Below, piece after piece: positions 16,800-27,429 of a DNA stretch of 64,000 nucleotides. Origin of the DNA: Rhynchopus sp. YZ270_cl-10. Its lineage: Eukaryota; Euglenozoa; Diplonemea; Diplonemida; Diplonemidae. The stretch's first letter is position 1. Every line of letters starts with the position of its first letter. Below the pieces are notes generated by a model. That model had not been told where the DNA came from. It searched no databases and saw only the letters and a list, made by a program, of their open reading frames with translations. The position numbers and the translations under genes are program-made. The stretch spans positions 1-64,000 of the forward strand of contig OZ037882.1 of the NCBI GenBank assembly GCA_964035575.1. Direction: 5' to 3'.

Positions 16800-19400
16800 A
16801 GTGAGTTTGTAGGAGTGCCATCACCATAGAACCCGTAAACCCCGTTTGCGGAACATGTAGTTTGGAACATATATTAGCAATATTTTGTATACAGTATATA
16901 CAGTGTATACTGTGTACACTGTGTACGCTGAACCCTTGCCTTTTATGGTTGGTCAGTGGGTTTGTAGGAGTGCCGTCACCATAAGAATAAAAATCTTAAC
17001 ATATATTAGCAATATTTTGTCCTGTGTATACTGTGTGTACTGTATACAGTGCGTATAGTGTGTACACTGTGTACACTGTGTACACCTGCAACCCCTGCCT
17101 TTTATGGTTGGTCACTGGCTTTGTAGGAGTGCCGTCACCATAGGAATAAAAATCTTAACATATATTAGCAATATTTTGTCCTGTGTATACTGTGTGTACT
17201 GTGTACAGTGCGTATAGTGTGTACACTGTGTACACTGTGTACACTGTGTACACGGTATATACTGTGTATACTGTGTACACCTGCAACCCCTGCCTTTTAT
17301 GGTTGGTCACTGGCTTTGTAGGAGTGCCGTCACCATAGGAATAAAAATCTTAACATATATTAGCAATATTTTGTCCTATGTATACTGTGTGTACTGTGTA
17401 CACTGCGTATAGTGTGTACACTGTGTACACTGTGTACACTGTGTACACGGTATATACTGTGTATACTGTGTACACCTGCAACCCCTGCCTTTTATGGTTG
17501 GTCACTGGCTTTGTAGGAGTGCCGTCACCATAGGAATAAAAATCTTAACATATATTAGCAATATTTTGTCCTATGTATACTGTGTGTACTGTGTACACTG
17601 CGTATAGTGTGTACACTGTGTACACTGTGTACACTGTGTATACTGTGTACACCTGCAACCCCTGCCTTTTATGGTTGGTCACTGGCTTTGTAGGAGTGCC
17701 GTCACCATAGGAATAAAAATCTTAACATATATTAGCAATATTTTGTCCTATGTATACTGTGTGTACTGTGTACACTGCGTATAGTGTGTACACTGTGTAC
17801 ACTGTGTACACTGTGTACACGGTATATACTGTGTATACTGTGTACACCTGCAACCCCTGCCTTTTATGGTTGGTCACTGGCTTTGTAGGAGTGCCGTCAC
17901 CATAGGAATAAAAATCTTAACATATATTAGCAATATTTTGTCCTGTGTATACTGTGTGTACTGTGTACAGTGCGTATAGTGTGTACACTGTGTACACTGT
18001 GTACACTGTGTATACTGTGTACACCTGCAACCCCTGCCTTTTATGGTTGGTCACTGGCTTTGTAGGAGTGCCGTCACCATAGGAATAAAAATCTTAACAT
18101 ATATTAGCAATATTTTGTCCTGTGTATACTGTGTGTACTGTGTACACTGCGTATAGTGTGTACACTGTGTACACTGTGTACACTGTGTATACTGTGTACA
18201 CCTGCAACCCCTGCCTTTTATGGTTGGTCACTGGCTTTGTAGGAGTGCCGTCACCATAGGAATAAAAATCTTAACATATATTAGCAATATTTTGTCCTAT
18301 GTATACTGTGTGTACTGTGTACACTGCGTATAGTGTGTACACTGTGTACACTGTGTACACTGTGTACACGGTATATACTGTGTATACTGTGTACACCTGC
18401 AACCCCTGCCTTTTATGGTTGGTCACTGGCTTTGTAGGAGTGCCGTCACCATAGGAATAAAAATCTTAACATATATTAGCAATATTTTGTCCTGTGTATA
18501 CTGTGTGTACTGTATACAGTGCGTATAGTGTATACACTGTGTATACTATGTACACCTGCAACCGCTGCCTTTTATGGTTGGTCACTGGCTTTGTAGGAGT
18601 GCCGTCACCATAGGAATAAAAATCTTAACATATATTAGCAATATTTTGTCCTGTGTATACTGTGTGTACTGTATACAGTGCGTATAGTGTATATACTGTG
18701 TATACTGTGTACACCTGCAACCCCTGCCTTTTATGGTTGGTCACTGGCTTTGTAGGAGTGCCGTCACCATAGGAATAAAAATCTTAACATATATTAGCAA
18801 TATTTTGTCCTGTGTATACTGTGTGTACTGTATACAGTGCGTATAGTGTGTACACTGTGTACACGGTATATACTGTGTATACTGTGTACACCTGCAACCC
18901 CTGCCTTTTATGGTTGGTCACTGGCTTTGTAGGAGTGCCGTCACCATAGGAATAAAAATCTTAACATATATTAGCAATATTTTGTCCTGTGTGATCTGTG
19001 TGTACTGTGTACAGTGTGTAAACTGTGTACACTGTGTACACGGTAAAAACTGTGTATACTGTGTACACCTGCAACCCCTGCCTTTTATGGTTGGTCACTG
19101 GCTTTGTAGGAGTGCCGTCACCATAGGAATAAAAATCTTAACATATATTAGCAATATTTTGTCCTGTGTATACTGTGTGTACTGTATACAGTGCGTATAG
19201 TGTGTACACTGTGTACACGGTATATACTGTGTATACTGTGTACACCTGCAACCCCTGCCTTTTATGGTTGGTCACTGGCTTTGTAGGAGTGCCGTCACCA
19301 TAGGAATAAAAATCTTAACTGTAATAACATATATTAGCAATATTTTGTTATGTGTATACTGTGTGTACTGTATATACACTATGTAGTGCTCTGTGTACAC
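16800..19400. repeat. minisatellite, 13-14 units of 160-196 bp
   Basis: Each unit holds a conserved part (GCAACCCCTGCCTTTTATGG, then TTTGTAGGAGTGCCGTCACC and ATTAGCAATATTTTGTCC) and a variable part built of GTGTACACT/GTATACTGT nonamers. The nonamer count explains the unit length differences. Units start near 17088, 17282, 17478, 17657, 17847, 18027, 18206, 18397, 18558, 18718, 18894, 19071 and 19248. Single or double units of the same family lie at 3.3, 21.7 and 27.0 kb. No coding. Confidence 0.93.
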
Positions 19401-19416
19401 TGTGTGGAGCAAAGCC

Positions 19417-19710
19417 TAAAATCCCTGTATTTTCAATACAGGGATTTTTGGCCAGGATCCTGGCTTTTATGGACAGAACGTATTTAATTTATGGACAGAT
19501 TTGTCGACATTTCTGTCCATAATTCCCAAAATGGCCAAAAATATTTTTTCAAATGACTTACTGTAGTGACTTCATCGGAGCAATTGCGTCGAAGTATGGT
19601 GGTCGTGGGCCCAAAAATACGTAGTAGACATCAATTTTCTTGGCCTACTGAAGTCTGTGGGTACCCTTGCACGGTCATACACAGGGAATTACTGTGTAAA
19701 CCTACACAAA
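19417..19710. repeat. dispersed hairpin repeat, copy 4
   Basis: Starts with AAAATCCCTGTATT and its inverted partner. It then carries the TTTATGGACAGA inverted repeat and the conserved body to ACAGGGAATTACTGTGTAAAC. Confidence 0.75.
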
Positions 19711-20220
19711 AACTGTTGGAAGAGACCTCGCCGGTAGCCGGGAACCCTCCCTGGGCATGAAACTTCTATCTAAAGTCCACACCCATGTGGCGGCCGCTTT
19801 GGCATGCGTCTGTAAGGACAGACTTGACTGATTATTTCTGTATTAGCACACGATTGCCTCCCTGAAGGCTACGTAGCTACCTGAGTACAAAAAAAAAAAA
19901 AAAAAAAAACTGACAAACCAGAGATTACCTGCAAACATCAATACACACACTGCAATGGGTTCAACGGAGAAATTGCGTCGAAATATGGTGGTCATGGGCC
20001 TACTGACTACTCAGGTGCTGTACGTGGCCTTATGGAGCCACATACAGCAAAATACCATAGAAACTGCATAAAATATCATCAACTGTACATTGCCAGTAGG
20101 AACACTGTATTGGAAGCAGTGGGGAAATTGCGTCGAAATATGGTGGTCGCGGCTTTAATGGAACGTAGTACACATTTAGTCATGTTTACCGCTCAGGTAC
20201 GTGTGAGGGCCTTATGCAGC
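19711..20220. other. degenerate repeat spacer
   Basis: No gene. It contains the diverged 48-bp motif (19774-19821), a run of about 20 A (19890-19909), and two partial bodies of the hairpin family (AAATTGCGTCGAAATATGGT at about 19970 and 20125) lacking their hairpins. Confidence 0.5.
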
Positions 20221-20510
20221 CAAAAATCCCTGTATTTTCAATACAGGGATTTTTGGCCAAGATCCTGGCTTTTATGGACAGAACGTAATTTATGGACAGA
20301 TTTGTCAACATTTCTGTCCATAAATCCCAAAATGGCCAAAAATATTTTTTCAAATGACTTACTGTAGTGGCTTCATCGGAGCAATTGCGTCGAAGTATGG
20401 TGGTCGTAGGCCCAAAAATACATAGTAGACATCAATTTACTTGGCCTACTGAGGTCTGTGGGTACCCTTGCACGGTCATACACAGGGAATTACTGTGTAA
20501 ACTCATAGTA
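20221..20510. repeat. dispersed hairpin repeat, copy 5
   Basis: An intact hairpin (15-nt arms, TTC loop) plus the conserved body. It lies about 640 bp beyond the ARF stop codon and is followed to 20890 by ARF 3' flank without genes. Confidence 0.75.
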
Positions 20511-20890
20511 CGTGGGGTTCCCCCAGAACCCTTGTGCACCAGTCCAACATGTGTGATACACTACTGTGTCTCAGTCTGTATTAAGCAGTGCGGTCAGAAT
20601 TCCTCACCTTGTATTTGCATGTTGTAGTATGATGTTGGAAAGTAGAAGCTGATGTTAGAGTGTGGGTGTTGGGCAAAAGAATATGGAAGGAAGGAATGAA
20701 TAGATTTTAGACAAGTGATAAAGCAAAAATACGGGTGCATTGGGTTTGATTGAACTTTCCGTTTTTGTTGGAGCATTTGTTTTCATATCTCTGTATTTGA
20801 AGAAAACATTGACATGACAGGCTAGATGTGTCTTGTCGTCCCTCCCCAGTCTCAGTTTTTGTATTTCCTCCCTATGACTTTTAAAAAACC

Positions 20891-21436
20891 CTAGTTTCTT
20901 GACTTCATGGAGGATGACAGCCAGTCAAGTCCTTCATACAAACCTTCACCAGTTGCAGCGCAACTTCCCTGGATGTACCACTCCCGGAGCCTTAGAGAGT
21001 GCAGCCCAAGTTTGTCAGTCATTTCAGCTGGGGTCATCGCCTTTGGAAGATCCTGTTTGTTTGCGAGCACAAGAAGTGTTGCATCATGGAGGGCATCATC
21101 TGTTGCCAGCTTGTGCAGCTCATCACGTGCAAGAGAAATTCTGTCCCTGTCGTTGCTGTCAACAACAAAGATGATGCCGTCAGTCCCCTCAAAGTAGTGG
21201 CGCCACAGTGGCCTCAGCTTGTCCTGGCCACCAACGTCCCACATGGTGAACTTGAGGTTCTTGTACTCCACTGTCTCCACATTGAACCCGATCGTCGGTA
21301 TGGATGTGATCAAATCCCCTAACTTCAGCTTGTACAGCACAGTGGTTTTGCCAGAAGCATCGAGCCCCACCATCAGCATTTTCACATTCTTCTTCCCTGC
21401 AAAGAGGGCTGTCAGTGCAGAGGTAATGTTACCCAT
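20891..21436 (-). CDS. ARF1: ADP-ribosylation factor (ARF) small GTPase
   Basis: A complete intronless 181-aa ARF, the usual length. It has MGN with Gly2 for N-myristoylation, an amphipathic N-terminal helix, P-loop GLDASGKTT (residues 24-32), switch [12 protein letters not shown], switch [14 protein letters not shown] for guanine specificity, and SCAATGEG near the C-terminus. It should cycle between cytosol and Golgi membranes and recruit vesicle coats when GTP-bound. The start is fixed by the MGN motif. ARF is a host housekeeping gene; its 3' part is duplicated at 16261-16625. Confidence 0.97.
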   Translation of the reverse strand: MGNITSALTALFAGKKNVKMLMVGLDASGKTTVLYKLKLGDLITSIPTIGFNVETVEYKNLKFTMWDVGGQDKLRPLWRHYFEGTDGIIFVVDSNDRDRISLARDELHKLATDDALHDATLLVLANKQDLPKAMTPAEMTDKLGLHSLRLREWYIQGSCAATGEGLYEGLDWLSSSMKSRN

Positions 21437-22540
21437 GGTGAAAATATATGTGTCACTTTTGTGTTACTGTAGTAATATCTTGGTGGAGTGGGTGGAGTGA
21501 GTGGAGGGGGTTGGTATGGGCTCAGTTCAGTGAGGTTGGAAAGTTTGTCCTCATCATAGAACATATAGGCTATGACCATCACTGTGTATACTGTGTATAG
21601 TGTGTATAGTGTGTATAGTGTGTATAGTGTGTATAGTGTGTATAGTGTGTATAGTGTGTATAGTGTGTATAGTGTGTATAGTGTGTATAGTGTGTATAGT
21701 GTGTATAGTGTGTACACTGTGTAAACCTGCAACTCATGCCTCTTATGGTTGGTCAGTGAGTTTGTAGGAGTGCCGTCATCATAGAACATGTAGTTTGGAA
21801 CATATAGGCCATGATTAGTACTGTGTTTTCTGTGTATACAAGTATATACAGTGTATGGTGTGAAAACAGTGTATACTGTGTATACACAGTATACACTGTG
21901 TTCAGTGCCATCATAGAAAGTGTTGTTTCCAACATATAGACCACCGAAAATATTCTATAATAACCGTGTCGGTTTTCTTGTCTTTTCTGCATGTTATATA
22001 TTATGCGCAAAGGTTTGTATAGAGAAGGTAGCAGAGGGTATTCTTAATGCTATGGAGGCTTGGAAAGAGGTAGATTAGTTTCTGTTATTGTTAGTATGTG
22101 TTGGACAGAGGTATTATTGTTTTCTGTGTAGTGTGTGTGTTGGGTTGGGGTTTATGGGTGTTTCAATCATAACAGGGAAATAGTATGTTTCTTTTTTATT
22201 TTTTCTCTTTTTGGTTTTGTTTTTTGCTTTTGTTTCTGCTTTGGTGTTTTTTTGTTTGCTGTCTTATTTTCTTTTGTATTTCATGTCTCCTTTTATTATT
22301 TTGGCTTTATTTTCTTTGTGTTAAAAATATATTTGCTTTTTTGTTTGTATCATTTGTAATTTTTGTCGCATACGAATATACAGTACAATCAAATAAAAAA
22401 AATCCACACTACAGGCAAGTTCTCGCAATAACCCTATCCCCGACACCCCGAAAGTTTGTATTTATTTATTTTCTTTCTCTTGATTTTTCTTTTGCATTTT
22501 TTATTTTAAATTTTTTGTGTTCATTTGTCGTTTTTTATGA
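21437..22540. other. intergenic between ARF and actin, with minisatellite remnants
   Basis: A (TGTGTATAG)n array of about 15 units lies at about 21585-21716. Two copies of the TTTGTAGGAGTGCCGTCA module follow (about 21757 and, partial, 21900). From about 21950 to 22540 I see only T-rich, low-complexity DNA; short plus-strand open frames rich in Phe and Leu are not convincing. The last part is the actin 3' flank. Confidence 0.6.
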
Positions 22541-23717
22541 CTAGAAGCACTTCTTATGAACAATCCCTGGGCCACTCTCATCATACTCCTCCTTCTTGAC
22601 CCACATGGACGCAAAGGTGGAAAGGGAAGAGAGAATAGACCCTCCAATCCACACAGAGTACTTTCTCTCCGGTGGGGCAACAACCTTGATCTTCATGCTG
22701 TTTGGTGCCAGGTTTGTGACTTCCTTGGAAAGACGGTCTGCAAGCCCCTCGTACATGGTAGTTCCTCCTGAGAGAACAATGTTGGCGTACAAGTCCTTAC
22801 GCACATCGATGTCACACTTCATGATGGAGTTGTACACCGTCTCATGGATGCCATTTGCCTCAAGCCCAATGAACTGTGGCTTGAAGAGTGCCTCAGGGCA
22901 ACGGAATCTCTCCGAGCCCACTGTGATCACCTGTCCATCGGGAAGCTCGTAGTCCTTTTCCAACGACGATGATGATGAGGCCAGGGACATCTCCTCGTCA
23001 AAGTCCTGGTGGTGGGTTTTTGGGTTTTCTTTTTCCTGTACAAAATATGCATACCAAGGCAACGTAGGCGAGCTTTTCTTTCACATCACGTACAATCTCG
23101 CGCTCTGCAGAGGTGACAAAGCTGTTACCACGTTCTGTCAGAAGCTTAATCATCCAGTCTGTCATGTCTCTTCCAGCCATGTCAATACGAAGCACGGCGT
23201 GTGGCAGAGAGTACCCCTCGTAGATAGGAACTGTGTGGGTCACACCATCTCCTGAGTCAAGAACAATTCCTGTTGTGCGTCCAGATGAGTACAGGGACAG
23301 CACCGCCTGGATCCCAACGTACATTGCAGGGCTGTTGAACGTCTCAAACATGATCTGTGTCATCTTTTCACGGTTGGCCTTTGGGTTCATGGGCGCTTCT
23401 GTGAGAAGCACAGGGTGATCCTCAGGTGCAACACGGAGCTCGTTGAAGAAGGTGTGGTGCCAGATCTTTTCCATGTCATCCCAGTTTGTGATGATACCAT
23501 GCTCAATCGGATACTTGATCAGCAGAATACCACGCTTGGACTGTGCGTCGTCACCAATATAGGCTTCCTTCTTTGCCGTTCCCATCATTGCTGCAGCAGT
23601 CTTTGGCCTTCCAACAATGGACGGAAACACGGACCTCGGGGCATCGTCTCCTGCGAAACCTGCCTTCACCATCCCAGACCCATTGTCACAGACGATTGCT
23701 TGCTGGTCATCATCCAT
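22541..23717 (-). CDS. ACT: actin, complete, one 49-bp intron
   Basis: Exon 1 is 23055-23717 (221 codons) and exon 2 is 22541-23005. They join in phase 0 across intron 23006-23054 (GTATGC...CACCAG), giving 375 aa, the standard actin length. ATP-binding loops [17 protein letters not shown] and DSGDGVTH and the C-terminus (PGIVHKKCF) are present. The protein polymerises into cytoplasmic filaments. The DNase I-binding loop is unusual: [14 protein letters not shown] replaces the common [14 protein letters not shown], so Gln41 and Met47 equivalents are changed. The next actin copy begins at the left window edge, so actin is part of the duplicated segment. Confidence 0.97.
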
Positions 23718-23977
23718 GTTGAAGTTTGTATGTGTTTAAGGGTATGTGTTGTTCTGTGGTTTGAGTCTGTGGGTACTTGTGGTGGGGGGGTTTGGGGGGT
23801 GGTCCACGTGGGGTGGGTGGTTCACGGTCAGGGCCACAACCCACACACACTGCAGGGACCTCCAAACCCATCGAGAAACCAGAAAACCAAAGAGAAAACA
23901 CGATGTGCACCAAAAAAAAGGCAAAACCCTGTCAAATTTTCCGAATGCAAAAATTGAGCTTTTATGGACAGAACTAA

Positions 23978-24015
23978 ATTTATGGACAGAATATCCGTAA
24001 AATCTGTCCATAAAT
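23978..24015. other. inverted repeat upstream of actin, copy 2
   Basis: The same 13-nt arms and 12-nt loop as 292-329, conserved between the two segment copies although surrounding sequence has indels. Confidence 0.6.
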
Positions 24016-24380
24016 TGCAACCCCCCTGTGTGTTGTCTTAGGTGTTCCTGTGCTTAGAGGTGTGGAGACTTGCAAAATGAGAGGACTGGGGGGTCAGTGG
24101 AGGATTCTGAGGACATTGCCTCTGGGCATGCCTTTTGGGTTTGCGGTTAGCGGGTTGTGGGTTTGTGGAGTAACACCACTGGAGTTCCTAGAACCTTTCC
24201 CTAGAAGCCTAGAAACCGAGAGATGTGTGTGCATACTGCCCTGCACATGAAGTTGTGGTTCTGGAGCTGTGGTGTGATGTGTTGTTGTTTCTTAGCTGGG
24301 GGAAGGCAAAACTATGTCTAAGCAGAGGGAGTGGGGGAGATGTCACTTTTTTCCTTTTTCCTTCATTTTTGTGAAACAGT

Positions 24381-24446
24381 GCAAACCCGCAAACCCGCAA
24401 ACCCACAAACCCGCAAAACCGCAAACCCGCAAACCCGAAAACCCAA
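24381..24446. repeat. inserted octamer patch, reverse orientation
   Basis: About eight degenerate GCAAACCC units lie between CAGTGCAA and GCTCTTTATT. In the left segment copy (about 690) these two sides are directly joined. This is therefore a clean insertion of octamer DNA after the duplication, or a loss from the other copy. Confidence 0.85.
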
Positions 24447-24605
24447 GCTCTTTATTTTTTTTCTTTCTCTCTTTGTATCCTTCTTTATTTGCTTTTTTTC
24501 TTTTTTTATTTCCTTCTTTTTTTTCTTATTTTTTGTTTTATGTGAGTAGGTAGAGGGGTTCACATATGGGTGACTGGCCATCTTTGAAAAAGGCGTAGTT
24601 ACATA

Positions 24606-25835
24606 TTATTGGGAATAGTAGAATGGCACGGTGCTGTATGGATCATGTCGGTACACTGGCTGCTGTTGAGAAGTTGGCTTCATGTTGAACCCTATGTGCT
24701 GACTGAGAAAACGAGGTAGGCTGTGCTTCTGAGCTGTGCTACTTGTGTTAGGTTTTATGTGCTGACTGTCGTGGCAGAGAATTCTATCAGAAGAGGCCAG
24801 GCCAATACGCGTAGGCTGGTCGGGCCCTGCTGTCCACACAAATGTTTTATCGTGTCTGGAGAGAAACCGCATGAGCAGAGAGTGGCTTGGGAATAGAGAG
24901 TTTGTGAACACTTCAAATCCATTCAACTTCTTCAACAACTCCTTCTGGGACATGGGACCTTCAGAGAGCATTCCGAGCAGGGCCTTTTTAAGATTTTCCT
25001 CATCTTCACGTTGGACCTTGCTTCTCGACTTGTCTATTTCGCGCACTGAAGAGAGCGGTGTTCCAAAGAGGCAGACACGTGCATCAGACTTTTTTATCTG
25101 TGGCGCAAGACAATTTTCAACAATATCCTCATCAGAATAGTGGAACAGAGAGAAGTCCCCAGGATGGGCCCTGAGAAATTCCTGCCAGGCACCACCGTAG
25201 CATTTCCCCACAACGTTGTCGTAGAGTGGACTCTCCTTCGCTTTGTTGCTCAGCACAATAGACCCCAGAGAACCTCTGCACACATTCAGCCGTGGGTTTT
25301 CCAAAATAGCTCTGACCTCTTTAACAAGTTGCCTCTCTGCAGACCCTTGCTTCACATTGTCAATTGGCATGTGTTGAACCTTCACTGTGAATGTAGTTGG
25401 GTGGTATGCAATGTAGTGGCCAGAGTGTGATGCATCCTGAGATTGCACGAGGTTCCCAAGATCAACTTCAAAGCCCTCACGGCCTTCACAGGTACATTTC
25501 AGGGTTGCATTCCATGCACTCCCAGGAAGCGGATCATGAGTTGTGATAAAGAGAGCGTCAAGGCCAAGCCCGCCCTTTTCTCCAGTGATGTTTATGTCTT
25601 CATTAGCTGACACTGTGAGTGTTTCTTCTTTCCCTGGGAGCGGGAGGTTGCAACGTATGAGTTGTAAGCCATTCAGCAGAACTGATGCGTATCCTCGCTC
25701 CACTGGATTGGTGGGTCCTGCAATGTCAGTGATGTTAAAGCAACCGCTGGGTTCAAAGTCTGAGTCTGTGTTTCCTATGCTGCCTCCTGCTGTTGATGTG
25801 ACAGAATACTGCCGAGCAGAATCTACTGAGCTCAT
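24606..25835 (-). CDS. 409-aa protein of unknown function, copy 2
   Basis: Same length as 837-2066 with about 13 substitutions (for example HPGDFS for HPENFS, LSEGP for LSKGP) and no frame damage. The winged-helix-like stretches are preserved. Neighbours are the same: actin downstream, CCCH gene upstream. Confidence 0.7.
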   Translation of the reverse strand: MSSVDSARQYSVTSTAGGSIGNTDSDFEPSGCFNITDIAGPTNPVERGYASVLLNGLQLIRCNLPLPGKEETLTVSANEDINITGEKGGLGLDALFITTHDPLPGSAWNATLKCTCEGREGFEVDLGNLVQSQDASHSGHYIAYHPTTFTVKVQHMPIDNVKQGSAERQLVKEVRAILENPRLNVCRGSLGSIVLSNKAKESPLYDNVVGKCYGGAWQEFLRAHPGDFSLFHYSDEDIVENCLAPQIKKSDARVCLFGTPLSSVREIDKSRSKVQREDEENLKKALLGMLSEGPMSQKELLKKLNGFEVFTNSLFPSHSLLMRFLSRHDKTFVWTAGPDQPTRIGLASSDRILCHDSQHIKPNTSSTAQKHSLPRFLSQHIGFNMKPTSQQQPVYRHDPYSTVPFYYSQ

Positions 25836-26024
25836 TGTGTTCTTGTTGTGTTACAGTATTTGTAGTATTGGCCTGTGATTTGTTAGTCCGTTGAGTAAGG
25901 CAACAAAAACTTAAAGAATACAAGAAAAACAGAGGGAGGGACAAATAATAATTGGGATGGGTTGCAATATTATTTCATTTGGCATGTTCTTTATTTTTGT
26001 TTTCTTTTGTCTTGGTTTTATTTA

Positions 26025-26699
26025 TTAAACCCAGTGTGCAGCAAACCTGTTCAGTGCCATGAAGGTTATTTCAGATGCTGAAGAGGGGGATAGGGTATCA
26101 ACACTAGATTTGCTGCTTGATGTGCTGCCTTCCTTCCAGGTGTCTGCATTGGATTCACTGCTGGAGCATGAAGTACTGGAAGGGTAGAATGATGCAAGGT
26201 TCTCCAGGTCAAGTTCTCGGCATATATGGATGTTGATACAACGCTCCCCCCATTTGCATCTCTTCAATTTGTTCAGCCCACAAATCCTGTTCTTTTGTAC
26301 AATAATCTTGTCCCCCCGGCGCAAAAGCTCCTCCAAACCTCTTGTACTGCTGAAATTGCTCACAGAGAGCAATGCTATGTTGTCCTTGCCCTTCAACATG
26401 ACGCATTTTTTGCTGACCCATTTTCCGGAATGAAGCGCGCAGCACTGGCCCGCCATTTCATCGCGAAGTCTGTCTACAGCATCTGGACTCACATGTAGTT
26501 GACGGCACGTCTTCTGTGACTTACATTTCCCTCTGTGAAATAGTATGCACACATTCAGTGGTCTATTTCCAAGGGTTCCTTGAAGATATGCTGTTCGTCC
26601 TTTTGTTTCACATGTTTCTGAAAAATGGAATGCAACAAGCTGGGCACGGTTTCCAGGGTCTCTTGCTTCTATCACTTTGCCTTCTAACAGTGTGTTCAT
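26025..26699 (-). CDS. CCCH zinc-finger protein, copy 2
   Basis: 224 aa. Both CCCH fingers are unchanged in spacing (C51/C59/C65/H69 and C140/C148/C154/H158). Changes are concentrated in the Ser-rich tail (about residues 168-190), where a compensating gain and loss of residues keeps the total length, and in the linker (WVSKKCVML for WTSKKCFML). This supports constraint on the fingers. Confidence 0.8.
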   Translation of the reverse strand: MNTLLEGKVIEARDPGNRAQLVAFHFSETCETKGRTAYLQGTLGNRPLNVCILFHRGKCKSQKTCRQLHVSPDAVDRLRDEMAGQCCALHSGKWVSKKCVMLKGKDNIALLSVSNFSSTRGLEELLRRGDKIIVQKNRICGLNKLKRCKWGERCINIHICRELDLENLASFYPSSTSCSSSESNADTWKEGSTSSSKSSVDTLSPSSASEITFMALNRFAAHWV

Positions 26700-26889
26700 G
26701 TTGTATTCAAAAAATGTGTGTTAGGCTGTGTGGTGTTTGGGTATGGAGGATGAAGGGTGCCTGGATGGTTTACAAAAACAAGAAGGGAGTGTGAGGTAAA
26801 ACACTTTGCCAGTCTGTTCTGTGAGTATGCTGTTTACCCCTGGACACACCCTATAATATTTCCACACAATAGCAAACCTGTATTAGTGG

Positions 26890-27200
26890 GGTATACACAG
26901 TGTACACAGTATACACAGAATACACGGTATACACAGTATACACAGTATACAACAAAATATTGCTAATATATGTTCCGACTACTATTCCTATGGTGACGGC
27001 ACTCCTACAAACTCACTGACCGACCATAAAAGGCATGGGTTGGTTTGCGGGTTTGGAGAGTGGGCAGGTGTACACAGTATACACAGTATACACAGTATAC
27101 AAAATATACAAAATATTGCTAATATATGTTCCAAACTACATGTTCTATGGTGACGGCACTCCTACAAACTCACTGACCAATAGAAAACACCGTAAAAACA
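26890..27200. repeat. minisatellite, two units
   Basis: Two short (TATACACAG)n arrays (about 26892-26950 and 27068-27110), each followed by the ATTGCTAATATATGTTC...GGTGACGGCACTCC module. The left segment copy has one longer array and one module, so unit number changed after duplication. The second unit contains a single octamer (about 27043). Confidence 0.85.
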
Positions 27201-27429
27201 GCAAAATTGACTACACAGGTTTATGAGTTGACTGGTTAGTTGCATATGTATTGGTGTTTCCCTGCGGTGCGGGATGTGTGTAGGAGGGAATGCCACCTCA
27301 TTAGATGGATGGAGATGAATTAAATTTTTGGTCTGTAGCCCAGGAAATACCATTGTGGTAGGTCCTACTTAATATATTTCTCTTATTCACTCCCCTCCCC
27401 CAGAGAACGACACAAACAAAAACAATAAC

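Larger units (their letters stand above)
23718..24605. promoter_or_regulatory. actin upstream region, copy 2
   Basis: Counterpart of 26-836, with no gene. It holds the 23978-24015 inverted repeat and the octamer patch at 24381-24446 (below). Confidence 0.45.

Noticed and set aside
16559-16870. 103-aa minus-strand ORF overlapping truncated ARF
   Set aside because: It reads ARF in the wrong frame and continues into minisatellite-associated DNA.
16860-19400. CRISPR-like look of regularly spaced repeats
   Set aside because: Units are 160-196 bp tandem repeats whose variable part is itself repetitive; the setting is eukaryotic and there are no cas genes.
22135-22544. Phe/Leu-rich ORFs suggesting small membrane proteins
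   Set aside because: T-rich low-complexity DNA in the actin 3' flank; no homology, no good start.
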